Positions 34,889 through 48,429 of a stretch of 64,000 nucleotides of DNA are shown here, piece after piece. The notes below the pieces were generated by a model. The model saw only the letters and a program-made list of their open reading frames with translations. It was not told the origin of the DNA and ran no database searches. The stretch is from Selaginella moellendorffii (Eukaryota > Streptophyta > Lycopodiopsida > Selaginellales > Selaginellaceae): positions 1,781,549 through 1,845,548 of the forward strand of contig NW_003314280.1 of assembly GCF_000143415.4 (NCBI RefSeq), read 5' to 3'. Position numbers and translations under genes: made by a program. Within the stretch, counting starts at the first letter, position 1; the number at the start of each line of letters is the position of its first letter.

Positions 34889-37800
34889 ATGTATGGAGGT
34901 GATGAGGAGGATTACATGGATGAGGAGGAGGAAATCACACAGGAGGATGCCTGGGCCGTCATTAGTGCCTACTTCGAGGAGAAGGGGCTAGTGCGCCAGC
35001 AGCTCGACTCGTTCGACGAGTTCATCCAGAACACGATGCAGGAAATCGTGGATGAGTCGTCGGAGATCGAAATTAAGCCCGAGTCGCAGCACAACCCTGG
35101 CCGGAATAACGAATATTCCGGAGAGGTATGATGCTTGCACAAACCATCAGCCAAGGAAAATAAAACTTCTCGCATTGACACTGCGATGTCTGTTTTCAGA
35201 CCACTTTCAAGATCAAGTTTGGACAGATTTATCTGAGCAAGCCTATGATGACCGAGTCTGATGGAGAAACCGCAACTTTGTTCCCAAAAGCTGCCCGGCT
35301 CAGGAATCTAACGTACTCGGCTCCTTTGTACGCCGATATCATCAAGTATGTCACTCGAAAAGGAGAGGACGGCGAAGAAGACACCGAGCAGGAAGAGCTG
35401 CCGAAAGTCTTCATTGGAAAGGTTTGGCATTCTCTTGCTTTTTTCACTCGACTCTAAAGCAGAGCAATGCAGGTTCCTATCATGCTTAGATCGAGCTACT
35501 GTACATTGTATCAGAACTCTGATAAAGACCTTACTGAGCTTGGCGAGTGTCCATACGATCAAGGAGGCTACTTTATCATCAACGGGAGTGAGAAGGTCCT
35601 CATTGCGCAAGAAAAGATGAGTACCAATCACGTCTACGTGTTCAAAAAGAGGCAGCCAAACAAATATGCTTACGTTGCTGAGGTTCGTTCTATGGCGGAG
35701 TCCCAGAACAGACCCGCGAGCAGTATGTTCGTCCGAATGCTTTCACGAGCCGGAGCCAAAGCGGTAATAATGCAAATCGGGTATTTTCTGATCTAACATC
35801 CTTACAGGGGTCTTCTGGCCAATATATTCGAGCAACACTGCCTTATATCAAACAAGAAATCCCAATCATAGTGGTTTTTCGAGCACTTGGATTCGTGGCT
35901 GATAAAGACATCCTGGAGCATATCTGTTATGACTTTAGCGACACGGCCATGATGGAATTGCTAAGGCCATCTTTGGAAGAGGCATTCGTCATACAGAACC
36001 AACAAGTTGCTTTGGACTATATTGGCAAAAGAGGCTCCACTGTGGGTGTTACCAGGGAGAAGCGTATCAAGTGAGTGCGAATCGCCTGTTTTCATGCTAT
36101 AGAAGCTCATCTATTGTGCATGCAGGTATGCAAAAGACATTCTACAAAAAGAAATGTTACCGCACGTTGGAGTCGGGGAATATTGTGAGACGAAGAAAGC
36201 GTACTTTTTTGGATACATCATACATCGTCTATTATTATGTGCGTTGGGCCGTCGTGCTGAAGACGATCGAGACCATTATGGGAACAAGCGTCTAGATCTT
36301 GCTGGTCCGCTGCTTGGTAGTCTGTTCCGGCAGTTGTTCAGGAAGCTGACTAAAGATGTCCGAGCCTATCTACAAAAGGTATATATTCTGGACATCTTTC
36401 GAAGATATCTGATATCTTTTGCAGTGCGTAGACAATGGGAAGGAAGTAAATCTTGCATATGCTGTCAAAGCCAAGACAATCACTAGTGGATTGAAGTATT
36501 CCCTTGCGACTGGAAACTGGGGACAAGCGAACTCAGGCAATGCACGAGCAGGAGTGTCACAGGTCCGTTACTGGGCGTTTTCTTAGTAGTAATGATGATT
36601 CCATCCTCTCTTACAGGTTCTCAATCGTCTGACGTATGCCTCAACATTGTCACACTTGCGAAGATTAAATTCTCCAATTGGACGTGAAGGTAGGCTTGTT
36701 GTCAAGTCTATGTTACCGAACCTCTAGTTCTTCTGCAGGAAAGCTGGCAAAGCCTCGTCAGCTTCATAATTCTCACTGGGGTATGATGTGTCCTGCCGAA
36801 ACTCCGGAAGGTCAAGCATGCGGTTTGGTAAAAAATTTGGCACTAATGGCTTATATCACCGTCGGGTCAGCTGCCAATCCCATACTGGTTTTTCTGGAAG
36901 AGTGGAGTACTGAGAATTTCGAGGTAAAATATTACTCTTACGTTTTTATCATTTCTCATACCTTTATATGTTCAGGAAATTTCACCAGCAGTAATCCCAA
37001 ATGCAACTAAAATCTTTGTGAATGGTGCATGGGTTGGGATACACAGAGAGCCGGAGCACTTGGTTAAAACGTTGCGGCAGCTGCGTCGACAGGTTCGATC
37101 TACATGTTTTTGTATAAATGAATTCACATATCTTTTCTGTAGGTCGATGTGAATACAGAAGTTGGTGTTGTAAGAGACATTCGGCTCAAGGAGCTCCGGT
37201 TGTACACAGACTATGGAAGATGCAGCCGGCCTCTCTTTATTGTTGAGAAACAAAGGCTGCTGATAAAGAAGTCAGATATCAGAGCACTGCAGCAAAAGGT
37301 GTTTACTCGCTCTTCTAGTTTTTATGTCAGCTAATATTTGCATCCGTTGACAGGAAGCTGGAGAAAATGGATGGCATGAGCTGGTATCCAAAGGATTTAT
37401 TGAGTACGTTGACACCGAGGAAGAAGAAACAACTATGATATCCATGACTATTTCGGTAAAATACGTTATCCGACTGTGCTGCTTAATATTTTATAATATC
37501 TTTTCAGGATCTTGTCAATGCTCGATTGAATCCCGAAGAGGCATATTCAGATACTTATACACATTGCGAAATCCACCCGTCCATGATTTTGGGCGTCTGT
37601 GGGTCGATTATTCCCTTCCCCGACCATAACCAGTCTCCTCGTAATACATACCAATCAGCTATGGGAAAGCAAGCTATGGGTATATACGTGACAAACTACC
37701 AACTACGTATGGTGAGTATCGATGTTTCTCGCTTTTTTCTTTTCTGATCATATCCGGATGGTACAGGATACCCTTGCTTATGTGTTGTACTACCCTCAAA

Positions 37801-39407
37801 AGCCTCTTGTGACAACTCGTGCTATGGAGCACCTGCATTTTCGACAACTTCCCGCTGGCATTGTAAGTCAGTTAATTGGTCTCCACTCTACATGCTTAAG
37901 TGAATTTCTTTCAGAATGCTATTGTGGCAATTGCATGCTATTCCGGCTACAATCAAGAGGATTCGGTTATTATGAACCAGTCATCCATCGACCGCGGCTT
38001 TTTCCGCTCCATCTTTTATCGTTCTTACAGGTACGGCTCTCATTTGTTTTGTTAGTATGTCAACTTGTACTTTCAGGGATGAGGAAAAGAAAGCTGGAAC
38101 GTTGGTGAAAGAAGAATTTGAACGTCCCAACAGGGAGACGACGACGGTTAGTCCTGTCTATTGAGAAGTGTATGTAGCGCCGACTTTTTTAATACAGGGA
38201 ATGCGGCATGGATCATATGATAAGCTCGATGATGATGGTATCGCACCGCCCGGAACGAGGGTATCTGGGGAGGATGTGATTATTGGGAAGACCACACCGC
38301 TGGCCCAAGACGAAACTGGGACTCAAGCTCAACGGTATTCAAAGAGGGATCAGAGTACGTGTCTACGCCATAGTGAAAGTGGAATGATCGATCAGGTACC
38401 GTAGTTTGGTTTTAAGTGGGACAGCTTCTAATCATCTTGATACCTGTAGGTGTTACTTACGACCAATGCGGATGGTTTGCGTTTTGTCAAGACAAGGGTG
38501 CGATCCATACGCATCCCTCAAATTGGTGACAAGTTTAGTAGCAGACACGGGCAGAAGGGTACTATTGGAATGACGTACACGCAAGAAGACATGCCCTTCA
38601 CACAAGAAGGCATAACACCGGATATCATCGTGAATCCGCATGCTATTCCATCCCGCATGACCATTGGCCAGCTGATCGAGTGTATCATGGGTAAAGTTGC
38701 AGCGCTCATGGGAAAAGAAGGTGATGCGACGCCATTCACTGATGTCACGGTAAGCCTTTTTCATGTAGCTTCTACAGGACTCTTACGGTTTTCTATCTTG
38801 CTTGTAGGTGGATAACATCAGCAAAGCACTCCACAAGTGTAACTATCAGTTAAGAGGCTTCGAGACAATGTACAATGGACACACCGGTCGCAGACTGAGT
38901 GCCATGATTTTCATCGGGCCAACATACTACCAGCGGTTGAAGCATATGGTCGACGATAAGATTCACTCCCGTGGGCGTGGTCCTGTTCAAATACTTACTC
39001 GCCAGCCCGCAGAAGGTCGATCAAGGGACGGAGGCCTTCGTTTTGGTGAAATGGAGCGGGACTGCATGATCGCACACGGAGCAGCGCATTTTCTCAAGGA
39101 GCGCCTGTTTGATCAGAGCGACGCGTATCGCGTCCACGTTTGCGAGCATTGCGGTCTGATTGCGATCGCGAACCTGAAGAAGAATACGTTCGAGTGCCGG
39201 AGCTGCAAGAACAAGACGGAGATTGTTCAGGTTTGCTTTCTCGTATTTTCTCTCAAGGCATCATTCTCAACTACATCTTTCTTTTTCCAGGTTCATATAC
39301 CATACGCTTGCAAGCTTTTGTTCCAAGAACTAATGGCTATGGCTATAGCGCCTCGAATGTTCATGAAGGAGGTTAAGAAGCTCAAAGGACACGTAAAGAA
39401 GGTTTAA
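34889..39407 (+). CDS. NRPB2: RNA polymerase II second-largest subunit
   Basis: The catalytic-side subunit RPB2 of nuclear RNA polymerase II. Start at 34889 ([15 protein letters not shown]), stop at 39405-39407 after KGHVKKV; about 20 exons with introns of about 50-60 bases. Landmarks in order: [30 protein letters not shown] in the lobe region; [19 protein letters not shown] of the fork region; [45 protein letters not shown], the hybrid-binding segment; [14 protein letters not shown] and [18 protein letters not shown] near the C-terminus; and the zinc-binding CEHCG, then CRSC, with [15 protein letters not shown]. No disabling change was seen. It is divergently placed to the release-factor relic, 333 bases away, and head-to-tail with MnmE. 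Confidence 0.95.
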
Positions 39408-39568
39408 GGTACCCTTCCTGATTTTCATCTCAGTCCAAGTTATCGACGCAGGAAACTCACACACTAGTTGTAACTCTTTTTGTATATCAAATGAAGACAC
39501 TCTTACACTCTTAAAAACTCTTTTCGTCCTAAAATCTTTTCATAGGGTTTCTAAAGCTCTGCGTGGCC

Positions 39569-41786
39569 ATGGCGTTGTTGCCTGCCGCTTCCAGGTACGT
39601 GGTTTGCTCGTTCTATTCTCTCTCTCGTTTTCATTCTTTCGTCTGGTTTTCACTGCAGCGGGGTCTTCTTCTGGGAACATCAACCAGCACTGTTGAGAAG
39701 ATTTAGCTGCATTGTATGCTGCTCTAAGACAGTCAAAGGTAACTCATTGTTTTTCGCATTCTTTGATCCATTGCCTCCTGTCCAACAGGTGACTTGAAAA
39801 CGTTTCCAACGGATGTACGAGCACCAGCTTCACTTGAGAGCCGCGAAAGCCAGCATGCGACACTTTCTTGTGCTGAAACTATCGCAGCCATTGTCACTCC
39901 ACTCTGTGGCAAGCAAGGAGCGGTGGCGATTGTCAGGATGTCTGGGCCATCTGCGGTTTCGGTGGCTCAAGCCATATTTCGTCCGTTGAGGAAGAAGAAG
40001 TGGATTCCTCAGAGCCACAGAGTGGTCTACGGTACGATCATTGAATATCCAAAGGAAACTATTATAGATGAGGTGAGCTCCAAACCATTTTTCTTTCTTT
40101 CCATTTTTCATTTGTATCTCCAGGTTATTATCGTTCCAATGCTGGCGCCGCGATCATATACGAGGGAAGATGTTGTAGAGATTCAGTGTCACGGTGGCGA
40201 CGTTTGTGTTCGTAGAATCCTCGACCTTTGTCTTCAACACGGTGCAAGGCTCGCACAGCCAGGTTCGTTCGACTTGAAGCAAAAAACAGCGATTAACTGA
40301 TTGTTCCGCTCAGGAGAATTCACTTTGCGCGCATTTCTCAATGGCCGGATCGATCTATCGCAGGCGGAGAATGTGGCGCAGCTGGTGTCTGCGAAGACCG
40401 CCTCGGCAGCAGAAACAGCGCTTGCTGGACTCCAGGCACGCAAAATATTTGTGACAATCGTGAGAAAGCTCTCCTCTCTGGTTTGAACTCGCAGGGAGGC
40501 CTGTCCAACTTTGTCCGTTCCATGCGCTCCCAGTGCATCGAGCTTCTGGCAGAGATCGACGCTCACGTCGACTTTGAGGACGAGCTCGCACCTCTCGACG
40601 TGGACAAAATCATGGAAGCCGTGGGAAGTGTCTCGGCGCAAGTGGAGCAAGCGCTGGAAACTGCCGCTCGGGGCCGTTTGCTCCAGTCAGGAATCCAGGT
40701 AACTCAAAAAGCTAGAAAGTTTCCCAACTTGGAAGCTTACATCTATTCGTACAGGTTGCAATCGTGGGACGTCCAAACGTGGGGAAGTCGAGCCTGTTGA
40801 ACGGATGGAGCCAAGTAGGTACGTTGCGCTTTCGCTCTCATCAGTACCACGGAGCTAACCAGGGAGAGATTTTTCTTTCCTTTTCTCGCTAGAGCGAGAG
40901 AGCAATAGTGACCGACGTGGCTGGCACTACTCGCGATATTGTGGAGGCTGATGTTGTCGTGAGCGGTGTGCCAGTGAGGCTCTTGGACACTGCTGGGATC
41001 CGAATCACCGAGGACCCTGTGGAAAGCATCGGTGAGTACGATATGGGACTCAATCGCCATCTTACACTTAAAGAAACTTTGAGCAGGGGTACAACGGTCC
41101 CAGGCAGCTGCAACGGGTGCCGACGTCCTGGTCATGGTAATCAACGCTTGCGACGGGTGGACCACTGGGGACAAGCTCATCTTTGATCATACTCTACAAC
41201 AGGTATCTTTTTTTCTTCGTCTCTACCAATTTCTTAATTCAATCAGTCCGGAACTTCCTTCTTTTCAGGCTCTTCGCGAGCAGCCTTGGATCCTGGTGAT
41301 GAACAAGATTGATCAGGTGTGTGAAGGAGACGTAACCATACCGGAAGACGTGAGAGCAGCGTTCTCGGCCGTGGTGTCCACGTGTGCCGTCAAAGAGGCG
41401 CTCGACATCGACAAGCTAGACACGGCTCTAGCCGCCTTGATTGCTGCCGGGGGTGACGTCTTCTCGGCTGGCCAGCAACACTGGGCAGTAAACGAGGTAA
41501 GTTTGCGTAACAGACGTTTAGAGAGAGTGCAAGAGATTTAAAAGCTTTCAGGTACCTTTTTTTCTTACTGTGCGCTTTCTTCGTTCTCCAGAGGCAGAAG
41601 GAGCAGCTAATCCGAGCGAAACAGGCGCTGGAGCGGCTGAGGCAGTCAGCTCACGAGGAGCTGCCAGTGGACTTGTGGACCGTAGATCTGCGCGACACCA
41701 TCCTGGCCCTGGGACAGATCAGCGGCGACGATGTGTCTGAGGAGGTTCTGGCGAATATTTTCAGTCGCTTTTGCATCGGGAAATGA
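39569..41786 (+). CDS. tRNA modification GTPase MnmE (TrmE), organelle-targeted
   Basis: With MnmG this GTPase forms the 5-carboxymethylaminomethyl-type modification at wobble uridine of organellar tRNAs. Start at 39569 ([20 protein letters not shown]) gives an Arg/Ser-rich transit peptide. The TrmE N-domain follows ([36 protein letters not shown], then [20 protein letters not shown]), then the helical domain and the inserted G domain: G1 [10 protein letters not shown]2 DVAGTTRD, G3 DTAG, G4 NKID. The C-terminus ends RFCIGK, retaining the family's catalytic Cys. About ten short introns. The start codon is only 162 bases from the NRPB2 stop. Confidence 0.93.
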
Positions 41787-42400
41787 ATGCAGGGGATGAG
41801 GATCACAGGAACTTACAGGAAGAAATCAAAGAGAGGAAGAACAGAAAAGGAAGAAGAAGAAGAAGAGTGTACGGCAGAGCGAGCACCACAAATGCAGGAG
41901 CCTCACGTGAAAGTTAGGAATGTGGTCAGATCTTATGCAGGCCTCCTTCAAATATGGAAAGCATCTCTGCCTCTCTTTTTGCTTCTTTTATTTAAGAAAG
42001 GAACGTTTTTTTATCGGGTGATGGCTTGCTTCCCTGTGAGAACAAGGAGCACGACTACCTCACTCTCTGGACTGGTTCCCGTGTGACACGAACGGGTGAC
42101 AAAAGGTGGCAAACTACAACACAGCAGTGGGAGAAAGAATTTATGTGCGCTTGATCTTCCGAATCACTGAGCAAGCAAGGGATGCAAGAAAGGGTCAGAC
42201 ATTGCTTTGAAAGAGGCAGCGGGTGGGAAGGAGGTCTCCTTCAATCTCTTCAATTCATCTTTCAAAGGGGGGCCATGCACAGGACAAGGGGACACATGAA
42301 TGTCCAAGAGATATATCAAAGAGTTGGCGGGGGCAAGGAGAAAGAAAGAAAGACAAGAGCTTTTTGGAAGTGATACGCTCAACCTGGCTGGACTATGCAA
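41787..42400. other. 3' flank of MnmE, no further gene
   Basis: Probably the 3' untranslated region and spacer. An A/G-rich patch is present; nothing else was recognised. Confidence 0.5.
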
Positions 42401-45190
42401 GAAGATCAGAAGGGGAGCTTTTGCTGCGTTGGGATTGTTAAATGCAGCTCTGGGAAATTAAGGCGTGGAAGCCAGGACAGGCGGTTGTGTGTAAAAACAA
42501 GAGAGAAAGTGCAAACAAGAAAGAAGAGCACTGACCTGTTTTGTTTTGAGTTGAGCAGATTGATCAGGCTAATGTCTCCGGAGATATAGAGATCCAATCC
42601 ATTCATCACCATGGTGGCGACGAGTTTCACGGGTTTCTCCGCTCGCCACCTTTTAAAGCGGCCTGCAAGAAGAAACGAAATCGCCATGAGTTACTTACGA
42701 CATAAATTTCCCTCCAGGCCTGGGGGGAAATAACGGACAAGAAATGGCTAACATTTACGAAACTAGTTCCTCCCCGCAACAGGACGAGCAACGACGCCAA
42801 GCTATTTACGAGCACGGATACGCCAAAGATACATATTTACGCTCATGATCATCACTCCAGCCACATGAAAAAGAATGTGTGTTGTACCCGCGAGCTTGGC
42901 TTGCAAGATATACAATAAGAAACTCCAAAGCAAATGCAAGGGAAAAGAAGAAGGATTCAGCAAGATGAAAAGGAATTCATTTCAAGTTGCAACGCCACAG
43001 ATCCATATGCATTCAATGGAGGAGCCAGAAGGGAAATTTATGCTCTTAAAGGCACAGGCCGTCGGGAGAGAGCTTCATGATTTGACTCCAAGCGGCCGGA
43101 CACAGAGCCACAACCGCACCACCATTTAAAACACTAGAGCTCCAAGCGATCCCTCACTTCCTGAATCCTCCTCACTCTCCCACTGACCTTCACATTGGAG
43201 CATTTATGTTGTAACATACCACGCCCCACCTTCTGGCGCGGCCGAGGCATGGCCAGCGAGCAACAGTCCTCCTGCACAGTGGGGACGGGCAAGCAGAGGG
43301 GGAGTTAAAACAAAGTTCCAGAAGTTAAGGATCACTCACTGCTAACAACGAAAGGAAACAAAAAAACCACCTGATCCTAGCTCATGAACCACGAACTTGT
43401 AGATGCTCTGTGGAATCCACGGAAGCCTCTCCTTCCACCTCCTAGAAACAACGACGTGAGGATTTGGCCACCAGTCAGTAAATGGCGAAAAGGAGAAAAG
43501 GTCCAAAACTTAAAAAAAAACAAAACTTGTACCCGAGAGGCTCCACTTTCCTTCTGAAAGATACCTTCTCCACTGCTGTTTAGGCTACAGAGCACACCTA
43601 TTAGCTGCAACGTTACCGTCCAAAAACCTGCAAAGAACAGGAAAAAAAGAAAAACACCTCGCTTTCGCGAGACAGACTAATCAACCAAACATACGGAAGC
43701 ATCCTACCCATCCAAACGACATCAGCATCTGAACTGGGTGCGCTTACACGCATCTCAGCGCACCAGAGCGGCTTCTCGACTTATTGCGGATCGGCATCAG
43801 GTAAATTCCCTTCTTAAGCTTCCTTTCTGGTTATTAGCAGTTAGCATCCGTCTTCCTCTCCTCGTGGAAGCTGTGTCTGCGCCTGTGTATCACAAAGTTT
43901 ACACTTTTCAATGCTGTATATAAATACATTAGACAACCTTTACCTTAGCAGCCAAAGCTTGGCTGACGCAAGAAAGTGTGACAGGATGAGGCAATGCGCT
44001 CCATGTGCGATCCACCACCTTAAGAACATCGCCATCCGTGGATTCATTGGGATCGGTCACCCTTACCGACTTGCTGTGCTTAATTATCCTGGAAACTCAT
44101 CCCGTTCACAGCTACTGGATACAGGCTCAACTTAAAGGAAAGGAGCACGAAAAGCTTACCAAATTAAACATTGGCCGGATGGAATCTTTTATACCTCCTC
44201 CTCCGTTTGTTCGTCCCTTCGTCCCAAGACCATTTAGTTATGCTATGTCTTGCCTGCACACCCAAACGCACAACATGTGAGATTGAATAATACCTACAAG
44301 TACGAAAGTAAAGAGAATTACCTGGTTTCCAAGCAGGATTGACGAAAGTGCAATGCAATCTATGTACGCTTTGGAAAGCCAAAGGAGAAAGTGAGATTAT
44401 AATAAAAGTGTGTGTAATGTAAACACCGCACCTTGAATAATCTATCTCCAAAGCCGTCTTTCGGCTTTGTATATGCGCAACGGCAGTTTCCCTCTCCGAT
44501 ACATGGGCTTAAAAGCCTCTCAGCTCAGATATCCGCCCTGCACAAACACAACAGACGCGCACGGTTCGGTGGTTTGTCACGAACGAATGAAGAGAAACAA
44601 AAACAATTTAAGAAAACGAAACGAGAGGGAGAGAGGAACGCAACAAACCATAAGCAGCTGACAAGAGCATTCACCACCGGCGAAGCAAAGTGGAGCCAGA
44701 TATGTGAAGCTGCCAAAAACCAAACACCGTGGACATATGCCCAACATTAGGAACACAACAAATGCCCAACAACACGGAGCGCGAGAAAAGCGAGTCCAGA
44801 CAAACACAAAGAGACCCTCCAGAAGAAGCTCGATCATATACCTGGTGTGTCCACGGAATTAAAGAGCTTAGATATAGAAAGAAAGAAGAGTGAAGAAGAA
44901 CATTAAACAAACAAAAGAAAGAAAGCATCATACATACACTGGGATCCAGATCACACCGAGTTCTCCTCTCACACACAGCGCGCGAGCGCTGTTCTTGAGG
45001 AGCGAAATCTCCCAGCTCTCTTGCTCGCGAATAGATAGCTACCTCTCTCTCTCTCTCTTTCTTTCTCCCTCGTCCAAAGCCCCTGAAAGCACACCAGGGA
45101 AGCCCATCAGATCACCACGGAGCTCGATGGTTCTATATGTATATTCCTGTGTTGTTCTTCGTGTTGTAACTATGTACCCGGTCTCTCTGC
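42400..45190 (-). other. Spliced minus-strand transcript candidate, product unknown
   Basis: Minus-strand splice-like borders recur: acceptors gtttgtgcag (44538), gttctttgcag (43630), gtttctag (43440), ccccactgtgcag (43271) and tttcttcttgcag (42665); donors such as aaggtaaagg (43947) and gtacaag (43530). Between them frames stay open and chain for several exons: SKSVRVTDPNESTDGDVLK with VVDRTWSALPHPVTLSCVSQ, VEKPLWCAEMRVSAPSSDAD, FWTVTLQLIGVLCSLNSSG, then EDCCSLAMPRPRQKVGRGML. A further exon at 42540-42665 reads PVKLVATMVMNGLDLYISGD. I do not recognise these; they could be one protein gene, two, or a spliced noncoding RNA. No definite start codon was fixed. Confidence 0.35.
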
Positions 45191-45321
45191 GTTGAGAATT
45201 CCCCCGCGTCGTGGCTTCTCGAGTCGCAGCTTGGAACTTGAAAAAACTGCTGCAACGGGTATTCACAAGCTGTCCATGCGCGGGTTTTTCCATGATCGCA
45301 GCCGCTTTCTTCGCCTTCTGC

Positions 45322-46183
45322 TCATGCTGCATGATCTCCTTGATCTTGGACCTTCACCCATTCGAATCTTCCTGGCAAAGGACGCTCGTTGGCAACATCG
45401 AAGTTGTATCTGCGAGAAAGAAGAGAAAAGACGCATGGCATGAGATCCTTGAGCACAAAGACCCATCGAGTCTTGTCTACCTCTCCGTGAATAGCTTGTG
45501 CTGCACCTTGTCCATCTGGCCTTCGAGCTCCCCGAGAAACGCGTCCACTTCGTCGGCGCTAGGAGCCGGCAATCTCTCCGGCTTTATGCTCGCCAGCGTT
45601 GGCTTCGTGTAGACTGTCCGACTGGCTCTTCCCGTGACGCGTTTGGAGGCCTTGAGGAGGTTCCTGGGACCGTAGCGCCCGCCATAGCGACTGTGATGGA
45701 AGAAAAGAAACGAAACAAAAGCTCATGAATTTCTGTGAATTCTCGTCTTTGCAAGCGCAGATGTGTACCTCGAGCCCTCCTCCTCCTTCAACTTCAAACT
45801 GCTGATGTGCTCACGTTCTTCCGGTTGGAAGCGCTTCCTCTCCTGTTCCCAAAACGAAAAAAGAAAGCAAAGCCTCGTTAGTCCGGGATCACGAGAACGA
45901 AGGACACAATTCCCAACAAGAATCTCTCAGATCTACAAGGCAGTGGAGCAAAGTCACGAATCACGACCTCTTGCGGCTCGTCCGTGGTGTCAACGCTGAG
46001 CGTGGAGTGCGACGACGACGAGCTACACCCGGAAATCGATGTAAAGCCCGCCTTTTCGACGAATTCCTCCTCCCGACGGGATATTTCGGAGAGATCATCC
46101 GGCGCCGCATGGAATTCCAGGGCGTCGATGACAGAATCGAAATCGGCGGCGATATACATTGGATCGGCGCCAGGGACCTGCAT
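45322..46183 (-). CDS. Plant CDK inhibitor (KRP/ICK family)
   Basis: Cyclin-dependent kinase inhibitors of this family bind CycD and CDKA complexes through a short C-terminal domain and slow the cell cycle. Four exons: the start is the ATG at 46183 (MQVPGADPMYIAADFDSVID), a Ser/acidic-rich N-terminal part follows, then RKRFQPEEREHISSLKL, YGGRYGPRNLLKASKRV, and APSADEVDAFLGELEGQM just before the signature. The last exon gives the inhibitory motif RYNFDVANERPLPGRFEWVK and stops soon after (QGDHAA). The motif matches plant KRPs well (YNFD, PL, G-R-[YF]-EW). The protein is short and its N-terminal half is not conserved, typical of the family. Confidence 0.88.
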
Positions 46184-48429
46184 TCTTACGGTATAGCGGA
46201 CGGAGGATCGAGATCAAGGAGAGAAGAGGGAGGGGAGAGAAGAAATATTTCGCTGGCGCTCCTCGAGATAACTGAAGCCAAGAACAGAGTGATCGATCCA
46301 ACTAGAACAAAGGAAAGAAGGATGCCGCACGCTCTCTCTATTCCCACATGCGCGCACTGCTACGGCGCCCTTACACCGCCCAGCGCCCAGTAGCTCCTGT
46401 CGAGATGCCAAAGCTATTACGCTCTAAATAAGAACCCTAAATTTCTCTTGAGGAGCCCGCCCGGAAAAACAAAGAAACGCCCTAAAAATAAAATGACGTC
46501 TTTAATGGTTGACCAAAAGCAAGACTGCCCCCCCGCCCTAACGAACTCAAACGGACGGCCCACGCTCGCCCCGCGGGGGCAACGTGGGACAAGCCACGCC
46601 CTTGGATGGGCCCAGGATATCCGTCTAGCCGGCAGGACAGGGACAGCACACATCATCAGTGACACGTCAGCGAAGCTCCCGCCAAAACCACACAGGCGGG
46701 AAGCGGGGAAGGGGGGAGGGCCCGTCCATGGCGTTAAGCAGGTGGGAGTTAATTTTGATAAGATCCAGGCGTTTTGGGCCATAGCATGGAAGCTAACTTG
46801 TAGTTAAAAAAGTGATTGTAATAGCAAGGCTAGGCTGACTGACGGAATGAGGAGATCGCCGTGAGATTGCCCAATGATGCATGGAGACGGCGCGTGACGG
46901 AGAATGCCGGGGATTGGGTGGCGGCATTGCATGTAAGTGGCATCGGAGTTATGGCCACGCCCGTCCGTGCGGCCCAAATTGACAATAATGGCCACCACGG
47001 GGTGGTGAGCTCATCTATCTGGAGTGACAAGACCAAGCAACAGAAATTTAGGGATTGTTTGGTTTTGGTTGTAGTAGCAGTGTGTGGAAGGAAGGAAAGG
47101 ATAGAAAAATCATAAGGTGGAAGGAAGGAAAGCCCTTTAGAGGCATGATGTTTGCGTGTAAAATGGGGCGGTGTGCCCAATTGCCCAAATGCCCGCTACT
47201 ATTGCTGCTCGCCCGGAGTTGGCCAAATGATAGTCGCTGCTTCGACAAGTCTGGCACCTCAAGGGTTTAGATCTCCCTGGAGCCACAATTGAGTGTCACA
47301 AGTGGAATGCATCATACATTCTTGGCACTGGAGAGGTAGAGCAAAGAAGAAGAAGAAAATTTAAAAAGTCAAAAATCAAAAATCAAAACCCCATTGGAAG
47401 CAAGAAACAGAGAAATAATAACTTCCAAATTTCCAAAACAGAAACCACCCAAAGCTAATTGAATCATGCGCAGCGTGACAATCTCGCCTCGGTGGCCGGC
47501 ATGATGGATGCCCCCAAGGCGGCATCGCGTGGAATATCCGCGGACCGACTAATAGTACGCTACACAATCAAGAGGTGGTGCCTTGTTTAGATTATCTCTA
47601 GGGCAACATCACAAAGATCTGCTGCCCTGTCCTGGCTCGAAACCCCGCGAAGAACTGGGCAAGCAAACACTAGTACCATGCGAGTCGTTAAAAGGTGCTA
47701 AAGGTGGTACCACCTTTTCATATACCCCACCACCATGCAAAAGTTTTGTTTGCATATATAAATGTCCCGCCACCTTTTTCCAGTATATGATATTTTGCCT
47801 GGCCTTGAATGTGGTGTCAGGCGTGAGGGTTTCTCATCGTTGAGCTATATGTACGGAGTGGACGAGTAAAGCTGGTTAGCCTCGCTTTTTGACCCGCTGC
47901 CATCTTCACTTTTTACCACCGGCAATCGGTTGATTTGTTTCGTGAAGCTGTTATATACCGTCAACGTTCGTCGGTCAACGTTCAACGCACTTACAACACC
48001 TTTCGTCAAACGCTGAATTTTTCTTGTTGTTTTGAAAGTTCGCCGCGCAGATCTATCTGTAGAACATGATGCCTGGGGATCGCGAATTAACAGCCTAGAT
48101 GAGAGAAACTATAATTTTTTCCTTGCTAGGCGATTGAACAGTCGGACACCCGATCTCAATAAGCCTGAGAGACTGAGCAGAGCAGACCAATTAAAAAAAA
48201 AATTCTCTAAAGAAGAGGAAGAAGCAAAGATTACATTTTGCTGCCACCACTAGGAAGCAAGGCTGCAGCGCTCACCCACAGCTTTAATGTTTGCGAGCAA
48301 TACAGTATTGCCTGGAAATCTCTGTATGAAAAAACCGGAGATCATAAATAATGGAGGGAGAAGAAGCAGCAGACTGAAAGAAGAAAAAGATAGAACTCCA
48401 GAAAGGAAAGAAAAAACTCTGGCAAATCT
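46184..48429. other. Intergenic between KRP and MYB, no gene seen
   Basis: Holds the KRP upstream region (about 46184-46450) and then mixed-composition spacer. Several short frames are present but none resembles a protein, and no repeat was recognised. The MYB 3' flank is at the right end. Confidence 0.55.
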
